A program made the position numbers and the translations under genes. From Paramecium sonneborni (lineage: Eukaryota; Ciliophora; Oligohymenophorea; Peniculida; Parameciidae): a stretch of 64,000 nt of DNA. Below are positions 49,817 through 62,346 of the stretch, piece after piece. The notes beneath the pieces are model-generated. The model was not told the DNA's origin. It worked only from the letters and a program-made list of their open reading frames with translations, and ran no database searches. Numbering within the stretch: position 1 is the first letter of the stretch; the number at the start of each line of letters is the position of its first letter. The stretch spans positions 144,943 to 208,942 of the forward strand of contig CAJJDN010000130.1 of assembly GCA_905182985.1 (NCBI GenBank), written 5' to 3'.

Positions 49817-51913
49817 TCAATATTTTCCTTATTCAAATTAAAATAGATCTGCCATTTCTTCATCTTCATCATCTGAAAAGCTTTAATTTTTTTCTTATTT
49901 TAATTCTTATATTTAAATTTATTTTTCTTCTTATTTTAATTCTTATAATTAAACTTATTTTTCTTCTTATTATTTTAATTCTTATATTTAAACTTATTTT
50001 TCTTCTTATTATTTTAATTCTTATATTTAAACTTATTTTTCTTCTTATTATTTTAATTCTTTTATCAATTATTGTTAGTGTTATTCTTGTTGTGGTAATT
50101 TTGCTCCAAAACTATGATTAAATAACGGCATTTGGCAATATTATTGTTGGAATATTGGTGGTGGTGGTGGTTATTATAAATTAATATCTGTTTTTAGAAA
50201 ATTAGGAAAATTTGATTATGGTTAATATTATGGATTTGTAAGAGGTTATGATAATCTATCTTTTCTAATTTCTTATCTTTATACAGCTGTTTATAATTTT
50301 AAATTATGTTATTGAAAATTATAATTTTTTTGTTAATTTAATTGATTGTTATTAATGTTAGCATTTCTTTAAACATAGCCATCCCATTAAGTATTATATG
50401 TTTATGCTTCTTAATAATTACCTTTTTTAGCTATTTATGCAGTTTTTTAGGCCATTCTTTTATGAATAACTTCAACTTCAGCTTCTTCTTCAGCTTCTTA
50501 AACATTTTCTGTAGTAGATACCTATTAAGTTACAACTCTCATTAGTCTATCTCCATGTAAATTAGTATATTAAACTTTAATTTAAAATGGAACAGTTTTT
50601 AAATCTTTAATATCAATTTATTCTTTTTATAATTCTTAATCATTTTTAACTTAATATTCAAAAGTTTATGTAGTAGCAATAGTAGCATTACCTATTTCTC
50701 TTTTAAGTTTATTTCCAATATTTGGATCATCTTCTCCTCTGAATTTTAAAGCATGATGTAAATTAACAAATAATTAAACTTAAGTACCGACTAATTCATC
50801 TTTTAAAATATTAGCAAAATCTTTTTCAATATCTTCAGGTTTAACTCTAGTAACAGTACCATTTGTTTTTTCAGATAAAGAACCTAAAATATCAACTTTA
50901 CATCCTTCTCCTTTTATTGTTACTACTGATATTACAACACCACATTATGAAGCAAAAACACCTAAATCTTCATAAAATTATTTATTTGCATCATTGTCTA
51001 AAGATCCTAATCCTAAATTTGCTAATCCATCTGTACATATTATTATCATAGAACCAGGTTTACCAACTTTTGCTAATTATAATGCTGATATCAATGCTGG
51101 ACCTAATGCAGTCTATCCTTTCTCTTGTAATTTCTCAAATTTTTTCATTAATGTTTCAGCCTACTCCTTAATTGGATGTTTCATCAATTATTTTGCTGTA
51201 CCATTTAATAGATTCTCTATCTCATCTTATTTAAATAGTCTATCACCAGCTATTGTTATTGGTACTTCTGAACCATCTCCATAAACTACTACTTCATTAT
51301 TAAAAGTAACTAATCCTACTATCTTATTTGGATTCTTTTTCTTTAATTCTCCTATTTATTATTCTATTGCTGCCATTACACATTATTTTCTAGATACATG
51401 AGTAACATGTTTAGTATTAAATTATGGCCATATTTAATGTTCATCTCCTGGTTCAATAAATTATTTAAGCATTTCATATTCCTCTGCTGATATTCCGTGT
51501 TTAAAATTTACCTTTCCCTTTATCTCTACTGTACTTGACATAGAACCACTTGTATCAATACAAAATACTACTGAATTATCACCATTTTCTATTTATATTT
51601 GCATTTCCTAAGCAGATTAAATTAAATAAATTGTATCCTCATTTTTTGGTATCTCTTCCTTCTCTATTTGAATCTAATTTTTAGTATTGCAAAATTCACA
51701 TATCCAAACTTGTTTTCCAAATTATTGATTTTAAACATCATCTTCTATTTTTGAGTATTTGTTTAAAACTGTCTCACATTGTTAACACATAATAGGATCC
51801 CCCTAATGTATTTTAACTATATTTTCTTTTAAACAATCAAACTTAACTTGGAAGATATTTGTATCAACATCATCTAATAATTAGAACTTTAAATTTACAT
51901 TTATTATCGCCAT
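49817..51913 (-). CDS. vWA-domain protein with N-terminal zinc ribbon and C-terminal repeats
   Basis: ATG 51911-51913, TGA 49817-49819, exactly 699 codons, no intron. N-terminal region with CQQCETVL...WICEFCNTKN, a four-cysteine Sec23/24-like zinc ribbon. Then a von Willebrand A domain with an intact MIDAS (FCIDTSGSMSST; threonine and TDG motif ICTDGLANLG). A beta/helical C-terminal region follows (YTNLHGDRLMRVVTQQVS) like that after vWA in many protist vWA proteins. Then a proline run (PPPPP) and Gln-rich repeats ending in an acidic tail (SDDEDEEMADLF). The vWA fold binds protein ligands through a metal. Sec24-like cargo or ubiquitin-related roles are guesses. Confidence 0.85.
49889..50065. 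repeat. Tandem 36-42-bp repeats, about five copies, in the vWA gene
   Basis: Units of TTATTTTTCTTCTTATT plus TTAATTCTTATATTTAAAC recur about five times, some with an extra ATT. On the minus strand they encode QIQELKQ(Q)EEKQV repeats, a charged alpha-helical ladder. Three-base indels between units keep the frame. Confidence 0.85.
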
Positions 51914-52090
51914 TCCTTCTTTTCAGATAGGCCTTCTTGGAACACATTGCCATCATGGGTTTTAAATACTTTTATTTTATAAAATGATTTAAACATATTG
52001 TAAAAATGGATTATATAGTAAAAAATTATGCTTTCTATTATCATATGTCTGGTCAATACTATTATTAATAATTATACAAATTAAAAATTA

Positions 52091-52514
52091 ATGTAAAAGG
52101 TTAAGACTTAAAATTACAAAGAATCTCACACTTTGGAGGAGAGAAAGAAAAGAGTATAAGAATAATTAGCAAAATATCCTGAAATGATTCCAATAATTGT
52201 GGAAAAGATTCCAGGGTGTAAATTACCTTAATTGTAAAAAGTGAAGTACCTTTATTTAAATGATTGAATATAGGTTTTTAGTGAATTCTACTTTCTCTTT
52301 TAATGAATTTAAAAATACAATAAAAAAGAAATTACAATTAGATGAAAAAACATCAACTTTATTTATGTATTGTGGAAAAAGCCTCATGAATGAACGTATA
52401 TCATATTATGAATAAGTAGATGATAAACTGAGAAACATTTACGATTAATACAAAGATCCAGAAGATGGATTCCTTTACTTGCAATATGCCGATGCAGAAA
52501 CCTTTGGTTAATGA
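52091..52514 (+). CDS. ATG8: Autophagy ubiquitin-like protein Atg8
   Basis: ATG 52091-52093, TGA 52512-52514. One 28-nt intron (52246-52273) leaves 132 codons. Landmarks of Atg8/LC3/GABARAP are in place: KESHTLEERKKRVQEQLAKYP, VEKIPGCKLPQLQKVKFLV, the LIR-pocket region, LFMYCGKSL and DGFLYLQYADAETFGQ. The glycine just before the terminal Gln is the residue that Atg4 exposes and that is joined to phosphatidylethanolamine. Atg8 decorates autophagosomes. This copy is divergent in the loop after the GKSL (about 10 extra residues: NERISYYEQVDDKL). It converges with the NT-C2/DUF1765 gene, 30 bp apart. Confidence 0.92.
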
Positions 52515-52544
52515 ATAAATAATAATTTCTATAATATTTTAAAT

Positions 52545-55500
52545 TCAAGCACCTTCTTTTTCATCTATCCTCTTCAAAACATCAACTTTGGGTACTTGAA
52601 AAGTCAAGTGAATTGTATGTTTATCTAACTAAAAATCATTAAAATACCTTCTTAGTTATATTTACCCATTATTTTCTTTAAATTTTATTATCTCCAATTA
52701 TTATAATTCTTAGATTATTCTTCGAATTCCCGAATCGATACACGTATGTATGGTTATTACATCTAGTTAATTTCGACTTCATTTTTATCTCCATAATTAA
52801 TTATATTATCTTACAACTTAACTTCTTATGCATAACAGTTCTAGGAACAATTACTGATTTCAATTAATTCTACTTTAATTATGATTCATCTTATTCTGAA
52901 ACTAATCTTTCCAATTTCAATTATTCCATCATTTTTGGTTCCTCTTACTGTTGCATTCTTAATTCCTACTCTCTTCTTAATTTCTTATGCACCATTCTAA
53001 AATAATAATTCTTATGATCTTATTCATATTCTCTCTAATTCTCCTTTACTTTTGCTTGTTCCAACTTACTTAAGAATCTTAAATATTTTATGTAAATGTA
53101 ATCAGACTAAATCAATATTCGCACACCTTACAATTAGTTTTTATTAGGGTTAACGATTCTCAAAATAGCTCTAATTCTTCTTTGGTCGATTAATCAAAGT
53201 ATATTGTTATATAATCTATCTAAGTCTAATCAATTATTATTTACTCTTCGTCCAATCCTCCAACTTTTGGGTTCTTATGTTCATGAGATACTCGATAAAG
53301 CAAAAAATAATGAAATACTAATCTCACTGTCCTACTCCAATGCAAAAACAACTTAAAAACAGCCTTCTCGAATAAAAATTCACAAATATCCTTCTTAAAG
53401 TCTACTATTCAATTTTTAAACTTTTAGTATTACTTGAAAATAAAGGATATATATTGTAAATCAGCCATACACATTTAGCTATACTCATTGCATGTTCTGA
53501 ATCTATTATTATTTACTTTATTCCTTTCAAAAAAAATGGATAATCAAAATATGCAGGCATTGTTGTCAATGTACCAAAACAGACATCCAATATTTCAAAT
53601 GTTTCTATCACTTATTCTGCATTATATAGACTTATTTATTACATTAAATACTTAGTTTTATTGAATTGTAAATTAACTACAATTCCTAATAAGTTTACAT
53701 TTTATAGCAAACTTTTTAAAGCTATTTTCATTGCGTCTGGAATCGATTCTTATTATTTAAGTTCACACATAAATGCTTTTACTAAAATTCTATAACCTGG
53801 AATATCCTACCAAGGAAGGATTTTTACTTATAAAATATTTCTTACATATTTTGCCCATTCTTCTACAAAAAAACAAAAATTGATTGATCTATGTCGAATA
53901 TGTTCTTTCCAACTTTCATCATCTAATATTTGATTCAAAAGAGATTAATTTTATATTCCTTTAGTTTTATCAGATAAATATGTATGAAAATAATTCTACC
54001 AATCAAAAATTGAGATATTGGTTTTTGTACTTTTATCAATATTAGTTATATCATCTTCTTGTATAAATTCAGTTCCTCTTAATTCTAATAATTATGGATC
54101 ATCAGCTTTATTGATTAATTCTAGAAACTTCGCTCTGAATTCTGGTATTCGAAAATAACTTATTACCAAAAATTTAATATTTAATTATCTAGCTTATTGA
54201 CTTGGATCTTTTTGGTTTAATTTTTATAAAGTAAATCTAAGAGTATTCACTAAAAATGATTGATAATTTAAACCAACTTCAGTTTTTTATTCTGATTATT
54301 TCTTGCTTAAAGCCTTAAAAAATCCTAATTATTATAACATCAGTTCTCCTCTACTAAGTACTTAATTTAGGCATTCAAAATAAGAATTAAATGTAGCTAA
54401 TGTTTTTTAATAATCCACTAAATGAATAGATAATTAAATTAATAATTATTAAGCCTTCATTAAATCATCTTCAGATTTATATTGAAATGTTTTAATATTA
54501 TTTCCATGTGATTATCCTAATAATTCAGCTAACTTATCCAATTATTAATCCATATCTTAACGAACCTTCATTTTATCTTCCATATTTAAAGTTTTATGTT
54601 CTATTTTAAATATAGAACTTGATAATTTTTGAAATTCAATTTAAATCATCTTAATTTCTGTAACACTTATATTTTCAACATTTCCTACAACAGATGCACT
54701 CTAGACTATACCTTTTTCTGTTTAAACACCAAAAGATGATTATTATAAATAATTTGGTAATTTTACACTTATTTCATAATCTATTTTACCAACCTCAACA
54801 CCATGATACCATATTGATTTTGCCTATTAATTGCTAATAATAAAAAACTTAGCTCCCAAATCAGCAACCATGTTAGTTTCTAAATTTGATAAATTAATAT
54901 ATGTTTCTGCAACTAAATGAAGATCTTATATTTCTAAATCCATATATTCTGAATCATGTTTATTTTGTGTTTTTTTAATAATAGTTTTATGAGGAGACTT
55001 ACCACTTTCCAAACTTTTTTTATTTGATGAAATTGACCATAAACATATTTGTATAGCAGAAATTTAAAATTCTGAGATTGGTAATTCTACAATTAAAGTT
55101 AATTCATCTTCAGCATGATCCCATTCAATTCTATGATAAGGTTAAGAAGCTAATGATTATCCTTTATTTGTTGGTGTGGCTGCAATTATAGAATCAAGTG
55201 AATGATTTATAGTTCCACTGCTATTTATCATAGAAGGTATTTTTGGAATAGATATAATTGAATCTCTTAAAGAATCTTGATCTAAAATATTCTTACGACT
55301 TTAAGATATCATGCTCTTCTACTTTTCATTTTATTTTCTATAGTTTGGATTCACAAAAATGGTTGAATGTTCAGAGATGAATGAGAATTATGAAGTCTTT
55401 TATTTTAGTTAAAATTTTTACCACCAGACGTAAATTATAGTTGTATCTAACATCACTTAGACTTGAGTTTAACTCCCAAATAATAAACTTACTTTAAAGT

Positions 55501-55953
55501 GTTGCCTATACAATTTGATTCATTTTCAAATCAAAGCTAACATTTCCAACATTTTTTCCTCTGATTGGTAATTGAAAGTGAAATGGACCAACTGCAGCTT
55601 CAAATAAATTGATTGTCACTTATCCTATAACTTAAGTATCGATCACTGAGATTTTCATATTGGATTCTCTCATCTACTACTCTGTCATTTTCAAGGTTCC
55701 ATCAAAACTAGCTCGCCACTTCCTTCTATGAATTAAATACATAATGATCTCCATTGTTATCTATATGCACTGGGGATGTGTACTTACACTACCCTAAATC
55801 AAATTCAATAGAGCATTGTCTCACACCTGTCATTTTCAAAGTAATGTTCTTTAGCAATACCTTAATCTATAATTCTCCATTAGTTATAATTGGTTGATTT
55901 AGTTTATGAACTTAATCTTCCTAATTTTTAGGCGTACTTCCACAAATACCCAT
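52545..55953 (-). CDS. Putatively myristoylated NT-C2 + DUF1765 protein
   Basis: ATG 55951-55953, TGA 52545-52547. Introns of 22, 31 and 29 nt leave exactly 1,109 codons. Starts MGICGSTPK, a myristoylation start with a nearby Cys. Residues about 25-150 form an NT-C2-like beta sandwich (LLKNITLKMTGVRQCSIEF, HYWRASFDGTLKM, FHFQLPIRGKNVGNVSF). A Ser-rich linker and a second beta-rich stretch (EWDHAEDELTLIVELP) follow, then a long helical region whose block LFLHWSRTVRLVFHYFLLYR recalls the DUF1765 family, which I name from memory. Looking at the 3' part alone gives a false start at 55312. The 31-nt intron shows both parts are one gene. Membrane-anchored, role unknown. Confidence 0.78.
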
Positions 55954-56121
55954 TATGTAATATATATAGTATTAAATAATATTATTTCTTTATCATCTGA
56001 TATAGTTTTAAATTATATATTTTTAAGATTTAATAATTAGATTTTGAAATAATAATTAGTTATATAAATATATATATCATTTGTTAAATTATAATTTATT
56101 TATGTTTTTTATTTTTTGGTT

Positions 56122-57860
56122 TCATATAAGTTAACTTGCTTAAGATTTGCTCTTAATTTATTTAAAATCCTTAGATTTATGATTATTATCATAATGTTCA
56201 GCCCTAAATAGCTGTCTATAAGTTGATATAATTGTAAAATTATTGCTATCAGCTCTAGTTTATGTACAATGATCAGTTAAATACTGAATGGTTTTCTATT
56301 CTTTGTGTATTTTGTGCTTAAAATTCTTACTGAATTCTAAATTGTTAATTTAATTTAATAATATATATGAATCACTAAACAAATGTATCAATATTATATG
56401 ATTGAATTCTATTCAAAGACATAATTAACTATCATTTTTATTTAATGAATTCTAATCTAGGTTTACAATTATCAGAAATTAAACTAGTCTTAGCAACCAT
56501 AGTTGACTCTGTTTAAACATCTATTTTTTATCTAAGGATTCTCTATTTCAGTCCTTATTTAACTGTAGTATTTTTCATAATTTTCTTCATTCATTTCCGT
56601 CTAAAATATATTTCAATTCTAATATTCCAATTATTTTGTTTTTGCAATAATATTAGAATTGCTGATTTTGGAATAAGTATTAATTTATAACTTATCAGCT
56701 GCCATATTATATGTTATTTAAATCATATGAGGTAATTTTGTTTATTCATTTGAGGATAAATGATAAAAAGGACTCAACTTTTATGTATCTGTCTTTATTT
56801 AATTACAAATTATTGCTATCTATTCATAAATGCATTAATTTTTAGAAGCAATTCTATTCAAACATAGTTAAAAAAAAGAATCGAAATTATCTGAAAAAAT
56901 TTTATCATCAATTTCATTCACTGTAACTAATTAACAATATTATTTAAATTCATTAAATATTTCAATATCATTTTATAACATTACGATGTTGTGAGATCTT
57001 TTTAATTTTTTAATTCTATATAATCATCCAAATGTAATTAAGGATTATTATTATGATATTTTAAGAATGTCAATAATCATCTAAGCCTATTAATGTATTT
57101 ATCTATCATATTATGAAGAATATTTATTATTATCTATTATTCATAATAAAAATAAGATTTCCATTTATTTATTAACTTCGGCTTATTTTAATAAAAATTA
57201 CCTACTTTTAAATATTATTCTACTAGCTAATTATGTTTGCAAATTTATCTATTCTTCATACAATGTTAGGATTATCTCCTCAATTATGTTAACATCTTTA
57301 TGATATAAACACTTTGTATTAATGAAATTTTGTAAAGATTAGTAATAATTTATTTTATTTTTCTAATTCTTTTTAATTGAATTAATAGATATAATAGATT
57401 ATTACGATTTGAGAGAACTTTACTTGATTTATATTTGAAACACTCCTCCATTCTCTAAAAAAGAATATCTAAGACTCAATAATTAAATCTTCATTTTCAT
57501 TTTCGAATCTTAGTTAATATCTATTTTCTAAATTTGATTTGTAAAAAATTCATTTAATTTTGTCATTGCTAAATAGTTTTTAATTATTATCATTTAATTG
57601 CAACTTGATTCTCATTTTAATCTTTTTTGTTATTTCAACTTTTCAATTTATGACTTTTAATCATGAATTTAAAGTTTTAATTTATAGATATTATCTTAAA
57701 TTACTTAATATTCTTGCTTCTATTCTTCAATTTTGATTAGATTAATGTCATTTGATCCATTAAATCTAAAAAATATTTAATTATTAAATTCTTCCTCCAA
57801 TATTTTATTGAAATCGTATAAGATACTTAATTTAGATTCTAAATGACTTAAGGATTGCAT
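56122..57860 (-). CDS. Coiled-coil hypothetical protein with unresolved introns
   Basis: ATG 57858-57860 (MQSLSHLESKLSILYDFNK), TGA 56122-56124. The N-terminal 80 residues are coiled coil (QDNIYKLKLQIHDQKSQIEK). Further in, readable segments in shifting frames include FENENEDLIIESQIFF, MNEENYEKYYSQIRTEIE, and a gene-like end (EFSKNFKHKIHKEQKTIQYL, YRQLFRAEHYDNNHKSKDFK). Frame changes point to several introns I could not fix. Alternatively parts are decayed. No family recognised. Confidence 0.5.
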
Positions 57861-58319
57861 TCTTTGACTAAATAAAAAATAATCTCATTTGATATAAAAA
57901 TATAAAATAATAAAGAGAAAAAAAAGAGTGTCATTAGGATTCGAACTTAAATATTTAATTATATTGTTTAATAATTTTTTGATTATTTAAGATAGGATTA
58001 GATATACATACATAGATTTATGTATAATTTACATGTATATGGTGGTATGTATAAATACATAAATTATATATAGAGGGAGTGAAAATATAAAATATTTCAG
58101 AGTATAATTGCATAATCAATGAAATCTCATCGTGGAGTGATTTATACAAATATCATCATAAAAATGTAATAATATATGAAATCAGAGTGGTGATGCAAAT
58201 TGAATCAATATAGCTTATATAAAATATAAGTTAATTCATTAGCCGATTGATTTTCATCACAAATTTTAATTTTAATAATGATGAAAATAATTAATTTTAA
58301 TATAATATGAAATACAGAA
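57861..58319. other. AT-rich spacer with TGTATA-rich stretch
   Basis: About 460 bp without coding signal. 57995-58070 is rich in TATGTATA/ATACATA elements and could form short hairpins. The stop of the COA1-like gene is at its right edge. Confidence 0.5.
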
Positions 58320-59412
58320 TCAACCAAGTATTCTAATTTTTTGATTGATAATACCTTAAGCATCTTTAATAGCAATATCAATAGTATCTATTTCCCAATC
58401 ATTAGTTTTTTTATTTTTTTTGCCTTTAACATAACAAATGCCAGCTTTATTTCCATACATATCAGTTTCGAATTCTGCTTGATCTCTAATTTATCCTCCT
58501 CTCAATTATTGATTGAATTGTATATTTTGACCAAATAACTTCTTGATTTAAGGATTAGTTTAGATAATAATTAATGATTATCTATGAATTTAAGTATTGA
58601 GTACACTTATTCTCTAAAGATTAATAATAATTATATAAATATACTCTATTAGTTTTAACATAATTATAAATAGCCATAGCTCCAATAATAGTACTAATAA
58701 GTGTAATATTTCTAACGCCTCCAACCTTTCTATATAATTCTTATTATCTATATCTTCTTGCTTCTTCAATTTCTTATTCAGTAGTTGGTACTTTAGGTTT
58801 ACGTGCATCTATTTCTAATTTCAAATCATAAAGAGTTCTACGATCTGTTACTAATGGTGGAATCATTGTTTAAGACATATCTTTTTTTATTACTTAATTT
58901 GAATCTATCAAAACTATTCTAAAATCTCCTTATAATCCTATATCAGCGACAAGATGATCAATCTTCCACAATCTTATATCTGGTGTTAATTTCCAATTTT
59001 ATAATGATTCTGTATCTTTATTATACTTCATCACATCTGTCATTTATTTTATTGATGGAATATAATATTGTGTTTTATTTTATATTTCTTACAATTCTCT
59101 TGATTATCCCATCAATTCTACTTTTGCTGCTCCTTTTGGACCAACTACTTAAAATGAATATTAACAAACATCTTCATTTTGTGTTGCATTACTACCCATA
59201 TTTATTTAAAGTGATAATGGATATCCTGCCAATTAAATTATCTATTCATTATGTTACAATAATCTCAATGCTTCTTATACTATTGGATGATCATATTTTT
59301 ATTTATGTAAATAACTTGTACCAAAATAACCTACACCAGAAAATCCTAAAAAACACAATAAAAAATTAGGTCCTGATCTAAATGGAAATGAATTCCTTAA
59401 TTTATTAAACAT
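58320..59412 (-). CDS. COA1/TIM21-like protein with two repeated domains
   Basis: ATG 59410-59412, TGA 58320-58322. A 31-nt intron (GTATATTTAT...CTTTAG) leaves exactly 354 codons. An N-terminal membrane helix (SGPNFLLCFLGFSGVGYFG) is followed by a unit of COA1/TIM21 pattern: HPIVQEALRLLQHNEQIIQLAGYPLSL...VGPKGAAKVEL...WKLTPDIRLW. A linker and second helix (VRNITLISTIIGAMAIYNYV) lead to another unit: NPQIKKLFGQNIQFNQQLRG..., with EFETDMYGNKAGICYVKGKK...WEIDTIDIAI. COA1 and TIM21 sit in the mitochondrial inner membrane in respiratory-chain assembly and protein import. The assignment rests on pattern recognition. Location is inferred. Confidence 0.7.
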
Positions 59413-59526
59413 TATTATTTTATATATTTTATACAATAATCAAACCATGTATTATCTTAATGTTATTTAATAAGTAATTTGATAATGTTAACCTATTTTC
59501 TTCTCATTAACTCTCATTTCTTCAAT

Positions 59527-60304
59527 TCATAACTTAATATTTTTACATTTATATTTCTCCTTCGCTTAACCTGCATACAATAAACTCTATAATCCCATCA
59601 CTATTTCCACTGCTACAAATATCACTAATACTACTGTAAATTATATTGTTTAAGATTAAGCTATCTTATCTTCATCTCCATATATATATGATTATGTTTA
59701 CTCTATTTAACCATAATCAATCAATATTAATATTGTTATTATACCCCTTGTTATTACACAGGTGAATGTCAACATCATGAAAATTGTTAGCAATTATTCA
59801 CTCTTTTATACCACACAAAAATACCCTAAATTCATCTACTTTATATCTTACCAACTAAACAAGTCAATAATTTTAATATATGCACCATCACCAATATTGT
59901 TATCAAATAATATACTGTGAATCCTTCCTTATTCCATCTAAAATAACCAAATAATGATGAATTATCGTAAAATTTCAAATTTGATTATCCTTCTATATTT
60001 ACTATTGATGTCAAATTATATAGAGTTATTGCCTATTCTTTTCCAATAACCATACTAATTAAAGTGAATTTATAAGATTGAATAAACTGGCTTTTTCATT
60101 GAATTTCCCCCTATTTGATAACAACTTTTCAATTATCTTTTCCTTCTTTCTAGATCTTCTATTTGGTGAAGCTAATTCAAAATTTTCAGAAAATTAATAT
60201 GGACTCATTCCTTCTTCTTAACTCTCACTCTCATTCCCAAATTGCTACATTAACATACTATTTGTATCTTGCATCTCTAAATGTTAATCTATTTCATCAT
60301 TCAT
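59527..60304 (-). CDS. Multi-pass membrane protein, hypothetical
   Basis: ATG 60302-60304 (MNDEIDQHLEMQDTNSML), TGA 59527-59529. Introns of 23 and 26 nt leave exactly 243 codons. A polar N-terminal 85 residues with many Glu and a basic cluster (SPNRRSRKKEKIIEKLL) precede at least three hydrophobic segments: VYYLITILVMVHILKLLTCL, TIFMMLTFTCVITRGIITIL and VVLVIFVAVEIVMGLQSLL. A short acidic, Gln-rich loop separates the last two. It may be a tetraspan protein. Family not recognised. An upstream ATG at about 60434 opens a short ORF that could be an additional 5' exon, but the phases do not match. Confidence 0.7.
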
Positions 60305-60716
60305 CCTTCTAAAATATTAATAATTATCTAATCAATATTTTACTATCAATTCTTCATTTATTTTATCAAATATATACAATATTCTACCAATAAAATTTAT
60401 TTCATTTTTTATTTTCTCATTCTCAATTCTATTCATTATATTATCATTTTATATTTCATTAATTCCTAATCATATACAAAAAGTATCTCACTATATACTC
60501 ATCTTTTAATGTTTACTAAAAAATTTATTTTTTTTTTATTCTTTAAAAAAAAGATTTATAGATCTCAAATATATTTTATTTTCTAAATGAACTATTAAAT
60601 TGATCGATATTTAACTGAAAAAGTTGATCACTTTATTTATCTGAAAGTTGATCACTTTATTTAACTTTAATCATAATATTAATTACTCTATTTATATAAT
60701 AATCAAACAACTATTT
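60305..60716. other. Spacer between divergent genes, with a direct repeat
   Basis: About 410 bp, AT-rich, holding promoters for genes on both sides. Contains the direct repeat listed at 60617-60665. Confidence 0.55.
60617..60665. repeat. Two tandem copies of a 23-24-bp element
   Basis: GAAAGTTGATCACTTTATTT occurs twice, side by side, separated only by ATCT, with one copy preceded by extra A residues. TGATCA is a short palindrome. It lies 50-100 bp upstream of the plus-strand gene, where a regulatory element would fit, though no factor is known. Confidence 0.8.
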
Positions 60717-62246
60717 ATGTTTGACTTTGGATTTTAAAATTGGTTTTATTCTCCTTAATTAAAATGCAAAGGACTTAATCATTTTGGCAATCGTTTTGAA
60801 AAACTTGATAATTTGTATTTCCTTCCCATCACTAATTCAACTGTGGATTAACTTCATTTATTATGTGAAAAATGTAGTTAATGCGAATCAACTCAAAGAA
60901 TTAATTTAAATTCTACCTATAATTTTGCAATAACATGGTTTAAGTAATTTGAATTACACTATTTGGGATATTTAGTGAATAACACTTTAGTAACAAAAAA
61001 GCAAGCAAATGAAAATTAACAAAGAGAATTTGAACTAAAGCTTCAAGTGTTATCTAATTGTATAAATGATTTAAATCACAGTAAAATTGAATCATTCATC
61101 TTATCGATTTAGACTTCGAAAATGATATAAAATAATATGATTGATCAATAATATGAAGAGAAATAATTTTTAGCTTTTGTAAAATAGTAAAGCAATCAAT
61201 TGTTTTCCTTAGCTTCTAGACACTTTTATAACATTTTTCTTAGAGCTGATGTCAAACTTAAATCATAAGAGGATTTTAATATAGTTCAAATTGATGTTTC
61301 AAAAGACTTCGTATTTTTATTAGAAAATTCACTTCTAGAGGATAAATTATCTTAAATTTCAGTCTATCAATATCCAAGTTTAGAGTATGTTGATTCCTTT
61401 TAGAAGGAAAACATGAGTGCTAAAGAAATAGTCATTAAATCAAACATTAATTCTAATTTATTATTGTTATAACATCGGAAATCATTAAGAGTACTAGATG
61501 TATTTGCTACAACTCAAAAAAAAGGAGAAAACATGCTTAAATTTCTTATTAATTATTTTTATAAACACAATTGTGAGATAATTGATTTTATTTTAGATGA
61601 TAACATTATTGTATTTATAGATTAAGCTTATAAACTATTTTTTGTAGATGTTCTAAAATAGTAAGTTATTTTTTTAACTAAAAAATTGCAAAGCTTTTAA
61701 AAAACTAATTAAATTTTGGAAACCTTTTTTCATTATGATAAACAATTATTAATAATTGAATTATGTAATAAAGTACTTACGATGTCTTTAAAAAATATTA
61801 GAATCTAAAAAAGTAGTAAAATAGCATCAGAAAAGATTTTGGCTAAATCATATTTTTGTCAATAGAATAAGATAAAATATTCAGTATTGCAGTAATAAGA
61901 TAATAATGATATTTCAATAAGAAATGAAATAGTAGAATATAGTTTTTAATGCAATAAAAGATTGCGGAAATTAAAATTGAATAATAGTAGAAAGTTTGGT
62001 AATGTAAAGTTGTCACTTAAAAAAGATTAAAGAACTTTAATAATTTTAACAAATGAATATATATCAGTTTATGATACTCAGAAAGGTATTTAGGCTTTTT
62101 GTTTACCATTTGCTTAAAAGTTTTCTGCTAATAATTATGATTTTTAGGGCTATTTTTTAGTTTAAAATCAAGGAAGACGTGTGTTGATTTGGAAGTAGGA
62201 AAAGCTTTTTGAGAGAGACATTAGGTTATTTTTTAAAAGACTTTGA
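60717..62246 (+). CDS. Hypothetical protein with zinc knuckle and possible beta-propeller
   Basis: ATG 60717-60719 (MFDFGFQNWFYSPQLKCKG), TGA 62244-62246, exactly 510 codons with no intron. A later ATG at 60764 is in a different frame and stops at once, so the start is fixed by frame. Residues near 45-55 carry LLCEKCSQCES, a small CxxC cluster as in B-box-like elements. A helical part (LQVLSNCINDLNHSK) precedes a long beta-rich C-terminal half with propeller-like blades (DFVFLLENSLLED, RTLIILTNEYISVYDTQKG, GRRVLIWKQEK). A TRIM- or WD40-like layout is possible. No firm family. Confidence 0.72.
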
Positions 62247-62346
62247 TATCTTATGATTAAGAATAAATAAAAAAAATTTTGAGTATTATAGATTATATAT
62301 AAATTTTAAATAGTGAAATATTTTTGATACTAAATAATTTAGTAAA

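Noticed and set aside
55312..55953. A separate small C2 gene upstream of a gene starting at 55312
   Set aside because: The frame continues through 55312 without TGA after a 31-nt intron, and total length becomes a multiple of three.
58983..59369. Plus-strand 128-residue ORF
   Set aside because: It is the antisense shadow of the COA1/TIM21-like gene, whose minus-strand frame is conserved and complete.
60764..60766. ATG as start of the beta-propeller-like gene
   Set aside because: It lies in a frame that hits TGA after 11 codons; the ATG at 60717 gives 510 uninterrupted codons.
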